From contig OZ244955.1 of NCBI GenBank assembly GCA_965222525.1, forward strand, positions 1,798,001 to 1,862,000: a stretch of 64,000 nt of DNA, read 5' to 3'. This document shows, one piece after another, positions 32,694 to 41,006 of this stretch. Below the pieces are notes generated by a model. It saw only the letters and a program-made list of their open reading frames with translations. It was not told the origin of the DNA and did not search any database. Each line of letters begins with the position of its first letter. The first letter of the stretch is position 1. The translations under genes and the position numbers were made by a program. The DNA comes from CBDCUF01 sp965222525. GTDB lineage: Bacteria > Pseudomonadota > Alphaproteobacteria > Rickettsiales > UBA8987.

Positions 32694-35309
32694 ATGCCGT
32701 GGACAATTGAGGCTAAGAGGTTGCCAATACCTGATGACATACCTGTTGTTGAAGGTGTTTTTGGTCACCTTTATATTGAAGTTTGGAATGATGCAGGTAT
32801 TCGTGAAAAGCAAATTAACGGCTTTGCTTTTGATATAGCTGCTGACAAGGCCGTTGCTTTTTCTGCTGGTGGAGCAGGTACTCAGATTAAAGGATTTGTA
32901 TCTAAAGACCAAGATATTTTAACAGTGACACGTGAAGCAACACAAAAAAGCCACCCCCATGAGGGGCATGTATTGTTTGAGGGTTCGCAGGAGGATGTTG
33001 AGAAGGCTTTGCTATATGCCAGGAGTGCGGTTGAATATATCAATGCGCAGGAGTTTGAATACAGGCTTATGGGTGATACCGGCTTTAACAGTAATTCTGT
33101 TTTCAATACGGTAGTTGCCGCCATGCAGCAGGCGGTTGACATTAATTCCGAGGATATGGGGATAGCGAAGAATCTTGGTGGTACGATTGGATTTAACCCT
33201 GGCAATGACGGAGATATGTTTCAGGGTGATGAATGGCAGCCAAATCTGGATGACCCGCATGATATCAAGGGTTCTATCGTCCGCAATACCGGCTTCAAAC
33301 AGGGCCTCAATGGAACGAACAGTAACGATATCCTGTACGACCTTGATGGTAACGATATAGTTGATGGCGGCGAGGGATTCGATATAGCGGGATACCAAAC
33401 CTATCATAATTTGAACATTGACCTTATGAGGGGATTTGCAAGGTTTGATGGTGAGCAGAATACATTGATTGATATAGAAAATATAGAGATTAACGGAGGG
33501 TTAATAAATGATGTTGCCGGTACTTTTGGCTATAACCGGTTTATTATCAAAGGTGGTGACCTTAACCTCATAGACGGCAGAGGTGGTCCGGACATATATG
33601 AATTTGAACTTAACCCTGATAAAATAAGCGGGAAAAGTGCGTTAGGCAGTGATTACCAAGCGGCAGATGTACTGTTAAGTTTCAATAAAAATAGCAAGCT
33701 TGATTTTTCACATGAAAGTCTTGAGCATATCAAGGGCATGGCCGACCTGAATCCTGAAGAGCTACCTTCGGATTTTACAGGAGGTGATACTGCACTTGAC
33801 CTTGGCTTTGGACATAAGATTGCATTGGTTGGATACAAGCTTGCAGACCTTAGCTCGGAGAATTTTATCTTCAGTGAGGAGCAGAAGCTGGCTTATCTTG
33901 CAGAGGTTGAATCTTCCAGAGTTCTGGCAGAGCAGGAATCTTCAGCTGAGTCTGCTGAGTCAGGGGTTGGTGATACGGTTGCAGGAACCCTCGAAACTCC
34001 TACATCTGAGTTATCTCCTGAGCAGGCAGAGTTACAGGAACAGCTTGAGGGTGCGGTTGATGTGATTGGGAATATTATTCAGGGAATGCAGGATATTGCT
34101 ATGTTCTTTGATGATATCGGCAAGCAGATTGATGATTTCTTCAGCGGCATATCGGGGTTGTCTGAAGCGGAAGTTTCTCCTGCATCCGTTGAAGACAAAT
34201 CCGGCGAAATCATCCCTGAAGCGGAAGTCACCCCTGCCGGTAGCGGAAACAGGTCAGGTGAAATTATTCCCAAAGCCGAGGCATACACAGGAGAACCCGA
34301 AGCGGATTCTGTGGTTGAGGTGGCTTCTGTGTCCGAGGCTGCGGCTATGCCGTTTATCCCGATGTCACCGATAATGAGTGTCGGTATGAGTGCGGTTATT
34401 ACTCCGGTTGTGAATTTCAAGGCTGCACATACAGTTATGTATGATGCTGAAACCGGCACTACCCGCAGTGTGTACGACCCTGATATGGTACAAGGGCCGA
34501 AGCAATCATTGAAAAACATCGCCGGAGAAATACAGGATGAAGCATATAACTATGACTCACGTATTCTAAAAAGCGCAGCCCTGAACAAGGAACAGAAGCA
34601 GGTTTTTGAGCAACTCAAGGCGGAAGTTTACGATTATATAATCAATGCTGATGAGGATAAGGCAAGGCTGACCAACCGTGAGGATGTAATAGAACATTTA
34701 TGGGATAAAGGTTTACTAGAAAATCTGGACAAGGATAATCCGGACAACAGGAATGTATTTACAGGCAATGAGAAAGCCATAGATAAGTATTTATTGAACA
34801 AAGTGCTTAAATCTCAGGATATTAACCCGGTTCATGATATAATTGGACTTGATAAGGAGGGTAACAACAATGATAAAACCGTCAACTTCACCGATGTAAT
34901 AGGAAAGGACAGGAAACAGGCAGTTAAAAACCTTGTCAGCAACGAGATTGAAGGGGCAAGAAAAAATCTGGGCGATTATGCTGCTGCTATCAGGCAGGAA
35001 TTCGGCAGCTTTAAAGGCTCCGGCGAAGGAATTAAGGAAGCATTGCGACCAAAACATGCCAAAAAGCACAAGGATGATAAAGTTGGAAACCCGAAAGAAC
35101 CAAAGCCTTCGTTCGATAACCAGCAGGACAGACCATTCACCCAGCGGTTCAAGTCGGGACTCTCAAACACCAAACAAGGCATAATAGACAGAATAGACTT
35201 CGCATCCCGCTCCACAACCGGCCACCCAATCCTCATAAAATCAAAATCCATGCAAAACATCCTCGAAAAACAGCAAAAACAGGAAATCACAGAAGGCAAA
35301 GCAAGATAG
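32694..35309 (+). CDS. RTX effector/toxin candidate, 871 aa (locus 2)
   Basis: Residues 1-150 form the N-domain: FGHLYIEVWND (His25) and FNSNSVFNTVVAAM (Ser135 where the relative at 27700 has Cys111), so a permuted papain-like fold with a changed or lost nucleophile is possible. About 200-235 has Gly/Asp repeats (GLNGTNSNDILYDLDGNDIV). About 260-330 is the block shared with the other effectors (EINGGLINDVAGTFGYNRFI, FELNPDK). About 430-490 is a helical block near-identical to locus 1 (FFDDIGKQIDDFFSGISGL), then a repeated SGEII(P)EAE linker and a basic C-terminus (KQEITEGKAR). Type I or type IV export is inferred. Confidence 0.75.
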   Translation: MPWTIEAKRLPIPDDIPVVEGVFGHLYIEVWNDAGIREKQINGFAFDIAADKAVAFSAGGAGTQIKGFVSKDQDILTVTREATQKSHPHEGHVLFEGSQEDVEKALLYARSAVEYINAQEFEYRLMGDTGFNSNSVFNTVVAAMQQAVDINSEDMGIAKNLGGTIGFNPGNDGDMFQGDEWQPNLDDPHDIKGSIVRNTGFKQGLNGTNSNDILYDLDGNDIVDGGEGFDIAGYQTYHNLNIDLMRGFARFDGEQNTLIDIENIEINGGLINDVAGTFGYNRFIIKGGDLNLIDGRGGPDIYEFELNPDKISGKSALGSDYQAADVLLSFNKNSKLDFSHESLEHIKGMADLNPEELPSDFTGGDTALDLGFGHKIALVGYKLADLSSENFIFSEEQKLAYLAEVESSRVLAEQESSAESAESGVGDTVAGTLETPTSELSPEQAELQEQLEGAVDVIGNIIQGMQDIAMFFDDIGKQIDDFFSGISGLSEAEVSPASVEDKSGEIIPEAEVTPAGSGNRSGEIIPKAEAYTGEPEADSVVEVASVSEAAAMPFIPMSPIMSVGMSAVITPVVNFKAAHTVMYDAETGTTRSVYDPDMVQGPKQSLKNIAGEIQDEAYNYDSRILKSAALNKEQKQVFEQLKAEVYDYIINADEDKARLTNREDVIEHLWDKGLLENLDKDNPDNRNVFTGNEKAIDKYLLNKVLKSQDINPVHDIIGLDKEGNNNDKTVNFTDVIGKDRKQAVKNLVSNEIEGARKNLGDYAAAIRQEFGSFKGSGEGIKEALRPKHAKKHKDDKVGNPKEPKPSFDNQQDRPFTQRFKSGLSNTKQGIIDRIDFASRSTTGHPILIKSKSMQNILEKQQKQEITEGKAR

Positions 35310-35359
35310 GATCCCCTGTGTAAATCTGAGCTCTTTTCTTGTTTTGCGGGTTACAGATT

Positions 35360-35615
35360 CATTAAGCTGACCAAAATCAAAATTTTGGAATACTCACCCA
35401 CGCCTAAAAGTGTGGTAGTCTGTCCTGTGGACTGTATAGAATGCCCATGGAAAGACTTAGAAAAAAGAGCATAAAATAACAGTACGTAGGGAGAAAATAT
35501 TCATAACTGTTCACCCCTAACCGCATTCTATTTGTAGGTTGATTTGTGGGTTGAATGCTAACAGCACTTCATAACTTCCTGAAGTAAAAGCATTAATCCA
35601 GATAAAATGGTGGAG
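35360..35615. repeat. Long direct repeat, right copy, ending in tRNA-Ala
   Basis: 256 bases matching 17419-17678. Its last 8 bases (TGGTGGAG) are the 3' end of the minus-strand tRNA-Ala gene. Recombination between the copies would remove 18 kb and leave tRNA-Ala intact. Because the repeat is mostly outside the tRNA, it is longer than a normal integrase attachment core and could instead be the duplicated end of a tandem island. Confidence 0.9.
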
Positions 35616-35683
35616 CCAAGCGGGATCGAACCGCTGACCTCCTGCGTGCAAGGCAGGCGCTCTCCCAGCTGAGCTATGGCCCC
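35608..35683 (-). tRNA. tRNA-Ala (UGC)
   Basis: 76 bases with an encoded CCA end. The acceptor stem GGGGCCA pairs with TGGCTCC (one G-U), the D-arm is GCTCAGCTGGGAGAGC, the anticodon stem-loop is CCTGC-CTTGCAC-GCAGG with anticodon TGC, and the T-arm is AGCGG-TTCGATC-CCGCT. Its 3' end is the boundary of the island to the left. Confidence 0.97.
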
Positions 35684-35718
35684 CACATTTAATAATGTGC
35701 ATTCAAAGTTAATGTAAT

Positions 35719-35750
35719 ATAGTATTTCCAATTCTAATTGGGAATACTAT
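35719..35750. repeat. 15-bp near-perfect palindrome upstream of tRNA-Ala
   Basis: ATAGTATTTCCAATT pairs with AATTGGGAATACTAT at 14 of 15 positions around a 2-base centre. It lies 35 bases from the 5' end of the tRNA gene and could be a terminator/antiterminator-like hairpin or a dispersed palindromic element. The remaining sequence to rsmG (35751-36016) is AT-rich and holds no gene I can see. Confidence 0.5.
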
Positions 35751-36016
35751 ATAAACCGATGCAACCGGATTACTGCCACAAAGTAAGCGTAATAGCGAGC
35801 ATAACATAATCAGAAAATATTATAAACTGTTACTACACCAACAATCACATATATTTGCCACATTATATTATTAGTGTAAAAAGTGAATTAGTAATATAAG
35901 GCTGTGAATTATAAATTGTTTTTTCAACAATTCAACATGATTATAAGGCTTTTTAAGCGTTAATATAATAAGCCATACTTGAATTGATATTTCTCTCCTA
36001 CCACTTAACAACAACA

Positions 36017-36652
36017 ATGCCTCCTGATATAAAAAACCTCCTTCCCGATGTAACTGCTGAACAGCAGGGCAAACTTGAATTATATGCAGGGGAATTGCTT
36101 AAATGGAATAAAACCTATAACCTTGTCGGCAGGAATACAACGGCAACTATAGAGGATATATGGCAGAGGCATATACTGGATTCGGCGCAGTTGATAAAAT
36201 ATATTCCGCTCACTGACAATACAATACTAACCGATTTCGGCTCGGGCGCAGGACTGCCTGGTATAATACTTTCCATACTTGGTGTTCCTGAAACCCATCT
36301 GATAGAAAGCAACCGCAAGAAATGTAGTTTCCTGAAAGAAATTTCACATAAAATAAAAACAAATATTCACATTCACAATGAGCGTATTGAAAAAATTTCT
36401 CCTTGGAAAAACAACATCATAACCGCCCGCGCACTGGCCGATCTCGACCATCTGCTCGCCCTTGTTAACCACTTCTTAACCAAAGATAGTTTGTGTATTT
36501 TCCCGAAAGGTAGTACACTTCTCCCCGAGTTGGAGAAGGCAAAGCAAAACTGGTCGTTTGACTATGAGCTGAAACCCAGTATCACCGGCGATGGTTATAT
36601 TGTAGTAATAAGAAATTGCCGTGATACGAAACTGCAAGAGGTGCGCAGGTGA
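36017..36652 (+). CDS. rsmG: 16S rRNA (guanine-N7)-methyltransferase RsmG
   Basis: Methylates G527 of 16S rRNA with S-adenosylmethionine. About 211 residues from the ATG at 36017 (MPPDIKNLLPDV); the TTG at 35984 would add 11 residues and is less likely. GidB features are plain: YNLVGRN near the N-terminus, IWQRHILDSAQL, the SAM motif DFGSGAGLPGIILSI (about 72-86) and LIESNRKKCSFLKE. Its stop overlaps the parA GTG start. The rsmG-parA-parB order marks a chromosomal partition locus, usually near the replication origin. Confidence 0.95.
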   Translation: MPPDIKNLLPDVTAEQQGKLELYAGELLKWNKTYNLVGRNTTATIEDIWQRHILDSAQLIKYIPLTDNTILTDFGSGAGLPGIILSILGVPETHLIESNRKKCSFLKEISHKIKTNIHIHNERIEKISPWKNNIITARALADLDHLLALVNHFLTKDSLCIFPKGSTLLPELEKAKQNWSFDYELKPSITGDGYIVVIRNCRDTKLQEVRR

Positions 36653-37473
36653 CATTTAATACCCTCTCTCATTGCGATATAATCGCAATAGCCAATCAGA
36701 AGGGCGGTGTGGGCAAAACCACTACCGCTATCAATCTGGCTACGGCATTAAGCGCGGTCGGGCGCAGGTCACTGCTGGTGGATTTCGACCCGCAGGGCAA
36801 TGCCAGTACCGGCCTTGGTGTTGATGCTAAAAGCCGCTTCCCGAGTGCATATGATATGATGGCAGGCAGTGTTTCGGTGAAGGAATCCGCAAGAGATACT
36901 ATAGTGCCAGATTTACAGGTTATTCCGGCGGTTGTTGATCTGGCGGCAATTGATATAGAACTGGCCGAGATGAAAGACCGTGAATTTATTCTGCGTAATA
37001 AAATTACCGAGGTGGTCAGTTTTTATGATTATATTATTATTGACTGCCCGCCTTCACTGGGGCTTCTGACTATAAATGCGCTGACGGCTGCAACCAAGGT
37101 GCTGGTGCCGCTGCAATGCGAATTCTATGCACTGGAAGGGCTGGCCAACCTGCTCAATACTATAGAGCTGGTGCAGAAAAATTTGAATCCGGAGTTGGAT
37201 ATAGAAGGTATATTGCTGACCATGTATGACCGGCGCAACCGGCTTACTAATGAAATTGAAGCGGATGTGCGTGAGCATCTGGGAGATCTGGTGTTTAATA
37301 CGGCAATCCCTCGTAATGTGAGGCTGTCCGAGGCTCCGTCACATGGCAAGCCGGCCGTTATATATGACCATCGCTGTATGGGGTCGCGGGCATATCTGCA
37401 ACTGGCCAAGGAGGTGCTGAAAAAACGCAAGGCGGCGGCTATAACTCCAAGACAGGCCGCCAATGCGGCTTAG
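36649..37473 (+). CDS. parA: Chromosome partitioning ATPase ParA
   Basis: Moves and positions ParB-bound origins by ATP-dependent DNA binding. 274 residues with the deviant Walker A KGGVGKTTTAINLATAL (about 19-35), Walker A' FDPQGNASTGLG (about 45-56) and Walker B YIIIDCPPSLGLLT (about 126-139), all typical of Soj/ParA. The start is GTG and overlaps the rsmG stop, so translation is coupled. Length and motifs are normal. Confidence 0.96.
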   Translation: MTFNTLSHCDIIAIANQKGGVGKTTTAINLATALSAVGRRSLLVDFDPQGNASTGLGVDAKSRFPSAYDMMAGSVSVKESARDTIVPDLQVIPAVVDLAAIDIELAEMKDREFILRNKITEVVSFYDYIIIDCPPSLGLLTINALTAATKVLVPLQCEFYALEGLANLLNTIELVQKNLNPELDIEGILLTMYDRRNRLTNEIEADVREHLGDLVFNTAIPRNVRLSEAPSHGKPAVIYDHRCMGSRAYLQLAKEVLKKRKAAAITPRQAANAA

Positions 37474-37477
37474 ATAG

Positions 37478-37550
37478 AATCGAGAATCTGGAATCAGGAA
37501 AATAGAATTTTGCGCTTCTCGATTCTCGTTTCTTGATTCCCGATTCTGCA
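37478..37550. repeat. Palindromic repeat between parA and parB
   Basis: The 90 bases between the genes contain inverted and direct versions of GATTCTCGATTC / GAATCGAGAATC and GATTCCCGATTC, so the transcript can form long imperfect hairpins. This resembles a small dispersed palindromic element inserted between co-transcribed genes. No other copy was recognised in the window. Confidence 0.55.
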
Positions 37551-37563
37551 AACAAGGAAAAAC

Positions 37564-38448
37564 ATGGTATCAAAAGGACTTGGGCGGGGGCTTTCGGCCC
37601 TCATATCAGAAAAGAAAATCAGCATCTCCGAGAAGGGAGGTGGTGTTGCCGCTAACGATGTTGTGGTAGAGGGCGGCCAGCGTGATACGGTAGCGGTGGA
37701 CAATATCCGTGCCGGACGCTATCAGCAGCGTAACCTGTTCAATGAAGACGAAATGCAGGAACTGGCTGATTCCATCAAGGTGCATGGGATGGTGCAGCCG
37801 ATAATTGTCCGTGAGGATAAGGATTCCCCCGATAATTACGAGATAATTGCCGGTGAACGGCGGTGGCGAGCGTCGAAAATGGCCGGTCTTGCTGAAATTC
37901 CGGTTATTATAATGGAGCTGGATGACCGTGGTGCGATGGAAATCGGCCTGATTGAGAATATCCAGCGCCAGAACCTTACTCCTATCGAGGAGGCCGAGGG
38001 CTACAAGCGGCTTACCGACGAGTTCGGCTATACCCAGAAGCAGCTTGGTGAGATTCTGGGTAAGGATAGTAACCAGATTTCCTCGATGGTACGACTCAAC
38101 CGCCTGCCTGATGAGGTTAAGCAGTATATCCATGAGGGCAAGCTTACCGCACAGCATGGCAGGTTTCTCTTATCCACCCGTGATCCGGTGGAGGTTGCCC
38201 GTCATGTCCTCAAGAAGGGGCTGAATACCAAGCAGACTGAAAAGCTGGTGCAGCGCATGTCGAAACTGATTGGTGAAACCCGTACCAAGAGCAGCCGCGA
38301 CGAGGAGATAAAATTACTGGAAAACCAGCTTTCCGAGCGGATAGGTATGGATATCACCATCACCAATGCCGGCGAAAAAGGCTCGGTTATCATCAAATAT
38401 TACTCCCTTGAAGAACTCGACAAAATCCTCCGCCGCCTGGAGAAGTGA
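37564..38448 (+). CDS. parB: Chromosome partitioning protein ParB
   Basis: CTP-dependent DNA clamp that binds parS sites near the origin. 294 residues. The N-terminal LGRGLSALISEKK is the ParA-contacting start. It has the ParB box IRAGRYQQRNLFNEDEMQEL, the CTP-binding motif ENIQRQNLTPIEEAEGYKRL and GERRWRASKMAGL. The helix-turn-helix (YTQKQLGEILGKDSNQISSM) and a C-terminal dimerisation end (YYSLEELDKILRRL) complete the fold. A 90-base palindromic insert separates it from parA. No parS sequence was spotted here. Confidence 0.96.
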   Translation: MVSKGLGRGLSALISEKKISISEKGGGVAANDVVVEGGQRDTVAVDNIRAGRYQQRNLFNEDEMQELADSIKVHGMVQPIIVREDKDSPDNYEIIAGERRWRASKMAGLAEIPVIIMELDDRGAMEIGLIENIQRQNLTPIEEAEGYKRLTDEFGYTQKQLGEILGKDSNQISSMVRLNRLPDEVKQYIHEGKLTAQHGRFLLSTRDPVEVARHVLKKGLNTKQTEKLVQRMSKLIGETRTKSSRDEEIKLLENQLSERIGMDITITNAGEKGSVIIKYYSLEELDKILRRLEK

Positions 38449-38509
38449 GTTGCTTCTATAATGATTGAATGCCAAATTTTGTTTGCTCAAATCAGTGTAG
38501 ACGGCTATT

Positions 38510-38607
38510 GTACTGGGTGGCAGGTGTGGACGGCATTACCGCCAATCCGGTCAGGTCCGAGAGGAAGCAGCCGTAACGGTCATTCGCTGGGTCATACCTG
38601 CTTTTTT
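38510..38607 (+). ncRNA. ffs: Signal recognition particle RNA (4.5S-type)
   Basis: The conserved SRP apical loop is present (GGTCAGGTCCGAGAGGAAGC, followed by AGCC). The flanking GGCAGGTGTGGACGG and the matching CGCTGGGTCATACCTGC form the long hairpin, with a T6 run directly after it as terminator. It lies between parB and amgK, in the same direction. The 5' end is estimated. This RNA scaffolds Ffh for co-translational membrane targeting. Confidence 0.92.
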
Positions 38608-38650
38608 GTAGATGATCAGATAATCTGATGATCAGAAGTTTCCTGTATTT

Positions 38651-39661
38651 ATGCCCCCACCAGACAGAGAAAAATTACTGGCCGGTTTCCTTGATAATTG
38701 CGGATGGGGGAAGGCGGAGCGCAGGAATCTGGCAGGAGATGCATCTTTTCGTCGATATGAGCGGCTGTTTCTGGGGGATAAGACTGCTGTGCTGATGGAT
38801 GCACCGCCGCCGCAGGAAGATGTCAGGCCTTTTGTAAAAATTGCCCGTCACCTGAAAACTAATAACTTGAGTGCGCCGGAAATTTTTGCGGAGGATGTAG
38901 AGAATGGTTTCCTGCTACTGGAGGATTTGGGGGATAGCAGATATACTACTGTTTTATCAGGAAAAAGCCCCCTACCCTCTCCATCGGAAAAGGAATTATA
39001 CAAACTGGCGATAGATACACTTGTTGAAATACAAAAACTACCGCTCCCGCAAGATATCCCTTCATATGGTGACGAGCTGCTGATGCGGGAGGTTTTGTTA
39101 CTGACCGAATGGTATATCCCGCGGGTTTTTGGTGATAAATATGGCGATGATGATCTACAAAAGTTGCAGGATGAGTATGTTGCAATATGGGAAAGGTTGT
39201 TCCAATTGCTGGAAAATGACCGTCAGGTTCTGGTTCTCCGTGATTACCACGCCGATAATTTGATGTGGCTGCCGGAACGGGAGGGGGTGGAGAAAGTCGG
39301 GTTACTGGATTTTCAGGATGCGGTTACAGGTTCGCCTGCGTATGATTTGCTGTCATTGCTGGAGGATGCAAGACGTGATGTAGCACCGGAGCTGGCGGAG
39401 GAAATGGTAGATTATTACCTGTCGCTTGCCCCTGAAACCGATAAGGATAATTTCCTGCTTTTATATAACCTGCTTGCCGCACAGCGTAACTGCAAGATTG
39501 TCGGCATATTCGCACGGCTTTCAGTACGTGACGGCAAGGATACATACCTGCAATTCCTTCCCCGTGTCTGGGGACATATCGAACGAGACCTCCACCACCC
39601 CACCCTTGCGGAGTTGAAGGAGTGGATGGACGGGGTTGTGCCGAAAGAGAAAAGGTGGTAG
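38651..39661 (+). CDS. amgK: Cell-wall amino sugar kinase AmgK
   Basis: Phosphorylates C1 of N-acetylmuramic acid and N-acetylglucosamine released by wall turnover, the first step of the AmgK-MurU salvage route to UDP-MurNAc. 336 residues of the aminoglycoside-phosphotransferase fold: LAGDASFRRYERLFLGDKTA, LLLEDLGDSRYT, the catalytic loop RDYHADNLMWL (about 197-207) and the metal-binding LLDFQDAVTGSPAYDL. Its partner murU follows after one unrelated gene. Confidence 0.9.
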   Translation: MPPPDREKLLAGFLDNCGWGKAERRNLAGDASFRRYERLFLGDKTAVLMDAPPPQEDVRPFVKIARHLKTNNLSAPEIFAEDVENGFLLLEDLGDSRYTTVLSGKSPLPSPSEKELYKLAIDTLVEIQKLPLPQDIPSYGDELLMREVLLLTEWYIPRVFGDKYGDDDLQKLQDEYVAIWERLFQLLENDRQVLVLRDYHADNLMWLPEREGVEKVGLLDFQDAVTGSPAYDLLSLLEDARRDVAPELAEEMVDYYLSLAPETDKDNFLLLYNLLAAQRNCKIVGIFARLSVRDGKDTYLQFLPRVWGHIERDLHHPTLAELKEWMDGVVPKEKRW

Positions 39662-39701
39662 AATCCGCAGTGTAGCTAATAATAATGAATAAATACCACT
39701 T

Positions 39702-40172
39702 ATGAATACTATAGATTTCCTGAAATATAAAACCATCTCTCATTTCTCTCCTAGGATGGGCGATGAAGATAAGGAATACGAAGATGCAATGCATGATGTA
39801 AAAATAATGTACAGTACTAAACTTGGTATGGACAAGAAAATAAAAGATTATCTAAAAAGTGCAGGATTAAACGAAGATAAGATTTTTCATAGTAAAAGAA
39901 TTTTTCAAGGAGGAATGGCTGGTGATGAACCAAAAGTTCTGTTTGATGGAAAAAGCGATAAGCCAAAAATAGCTCCACCTTCACCGCACTATGTTAACAG
40001 TAAAGAAATAGAAACTATTGAAATAAAAGATTTATCAAATAAAGAACTTGAATTTCTAAATGATACCCTGGGAAATATGGGTATTAGAGTGGGGCATTTT
40101 CCAGATTCTGAGTTTATCGAGAAATTAGAAAAGATAGAAAAAATGTTTGGAAAAGACAGTCTTCAAATCTAG
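39702..40172 (+). CDS. Hypothetical protein inserted between amgK and murU, 156 aa
   Basis: Soluble, lysine/glutamate-rich, AT-rich coding sequence unlike its two neighbours. No signal peptide, membrane segment or recognised family. The middle (DGKSDKPKIAPPSPHYVNSK) is probably disordered and the C-terminal half helical. Its position between two genes that are normally adjacent, and its different base use, suggest late insertion. Confidence 0.55.
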   Translation: MNTIDFLKYKTISHFSPRMGDEDKEYEDAMHDVKIMYSTKLGMDKKIKDYLKSAGLNEDKIFHSKRIFQGGMAGDEPKVLFDGKSDKPKIAPPSPHYVNSKEIETIEIKDLSNKELEFLNDTLGNMGIRVGHFPDSEFIEKLEKIEKMFGKDSLQI

Positions 40173-40229
40173 GCTTTTTAGCCTTTGTTCTTTGCAATAA
40201 GATAAATAATCCTGTAGTACAGCCAAAAA

Positions 40230-40958
40230 GTGCAGAAGAAACCGCAAACAGCAATGGTATTTGCCGCAGGGCTGGGTACCAGGATGCATCCGCTTACCCA
40301 TAAGGTTCCGAAACCCATGGTTGAGGTATGTGGTAGGCCGCTGATTGACTATACGCTGGATAAGCTGGTCGAGGCGGGAGTGCAGAAAGCGGTGATAAAT
40401 ACCTTCCACCTGCCGGAAATAGTTGAAAATCATCTTAAAGCCCGTAAAAATATCGAAATTGTTATTTCCCGTGAGGAAGTAAGGCTGGAAACCGGCGGCG
40501 GTATAGTAAAAGCCCTGCCATATCTAGGCTCAGAGCCGTTTTACGTGATAAATAGCGATGTTATATGGTCTGATGATGCCAACCACCCCCCTGCCCTGCT
40601 TAATCTGGCGAAAAACTGGGATAATTCACAGATGGATGCACTGCTTCTACTAGTAAAAACCACAGAAGCTCATGGCTACCACGGCAAAGGTGATTTCGAT
40701 TTTACCAGCAATAACAATGAGATAGCTCGCCTCAGCAAGCAAAACCACTCACATGTCTTCACCGGAATACAGATTTTCAACCCTGTATTACTGCAAAATC
40801 ATAGCGCAGAACCATTTTCTCTATCGGCAATTTTCAGACAGGCAATTACGGAAAACGGCACCCTAAACCGTATCCAAGCTATTGAACATAAAGGAAAATG
40901 GTTTCATGTAGGTACTGTTGATGATATAAAAACCACTGAAAACTTCCTTTGCCCATAG
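40230..40958 (+). CDS. murU: MurNAc-1-phosphate uridylyltransferase MurU
   Basis: Transfers UMP to MurNAc-1-phosphate to give UDP-MurNAc. 242 residues from a GTG. It has the nucleotidyltransferase signature MVFAAGLGTRMHPLTHKVPK (about 9-28), PMVEVCGRPLIDYTLDKL, ETGGGIVKALPYL and the metal motif FYVINSDVIWSD (about 104-115). Together with AmgK it allows wall synthesis to bypass part of the de novo MurA/MurB path and confers fosfomycin tolerance in other bacteria. Confidence 0.9.
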   Translation: MQKKPQTAMVFAAGLGTRMHPLTHKVPKPMVEVCGRPLIDYTLDKLVEAGVQKAVINTFHLPEIVENHLKARKNIEIVISREEVRLETGGGIVKALPYLGSEPFYVINSDVIWSDDANHPPALLNLAKNWDNSQMDALLLLVKTTEAHGYHGKGDFDFTSNNNEIARLSKQNHSHVFTGIQIFNPVLLQNHSAEPFSLSAIFRQAITENGTLNRIQAIEHKGKWFHVGTVDDIKTTENFLCP

Positions 40959-41006
40959 CGAATATCCTGTTATAATCAGGTCTTTAGCAAGCAAACCGAC
41001 CCTTCC

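Noticed and set aside
36649..38448. parS centromere site
   Set aside because: I looked for a TGTTTCACGTGAAACA-like palindrome around parAB and did not find one in the window.
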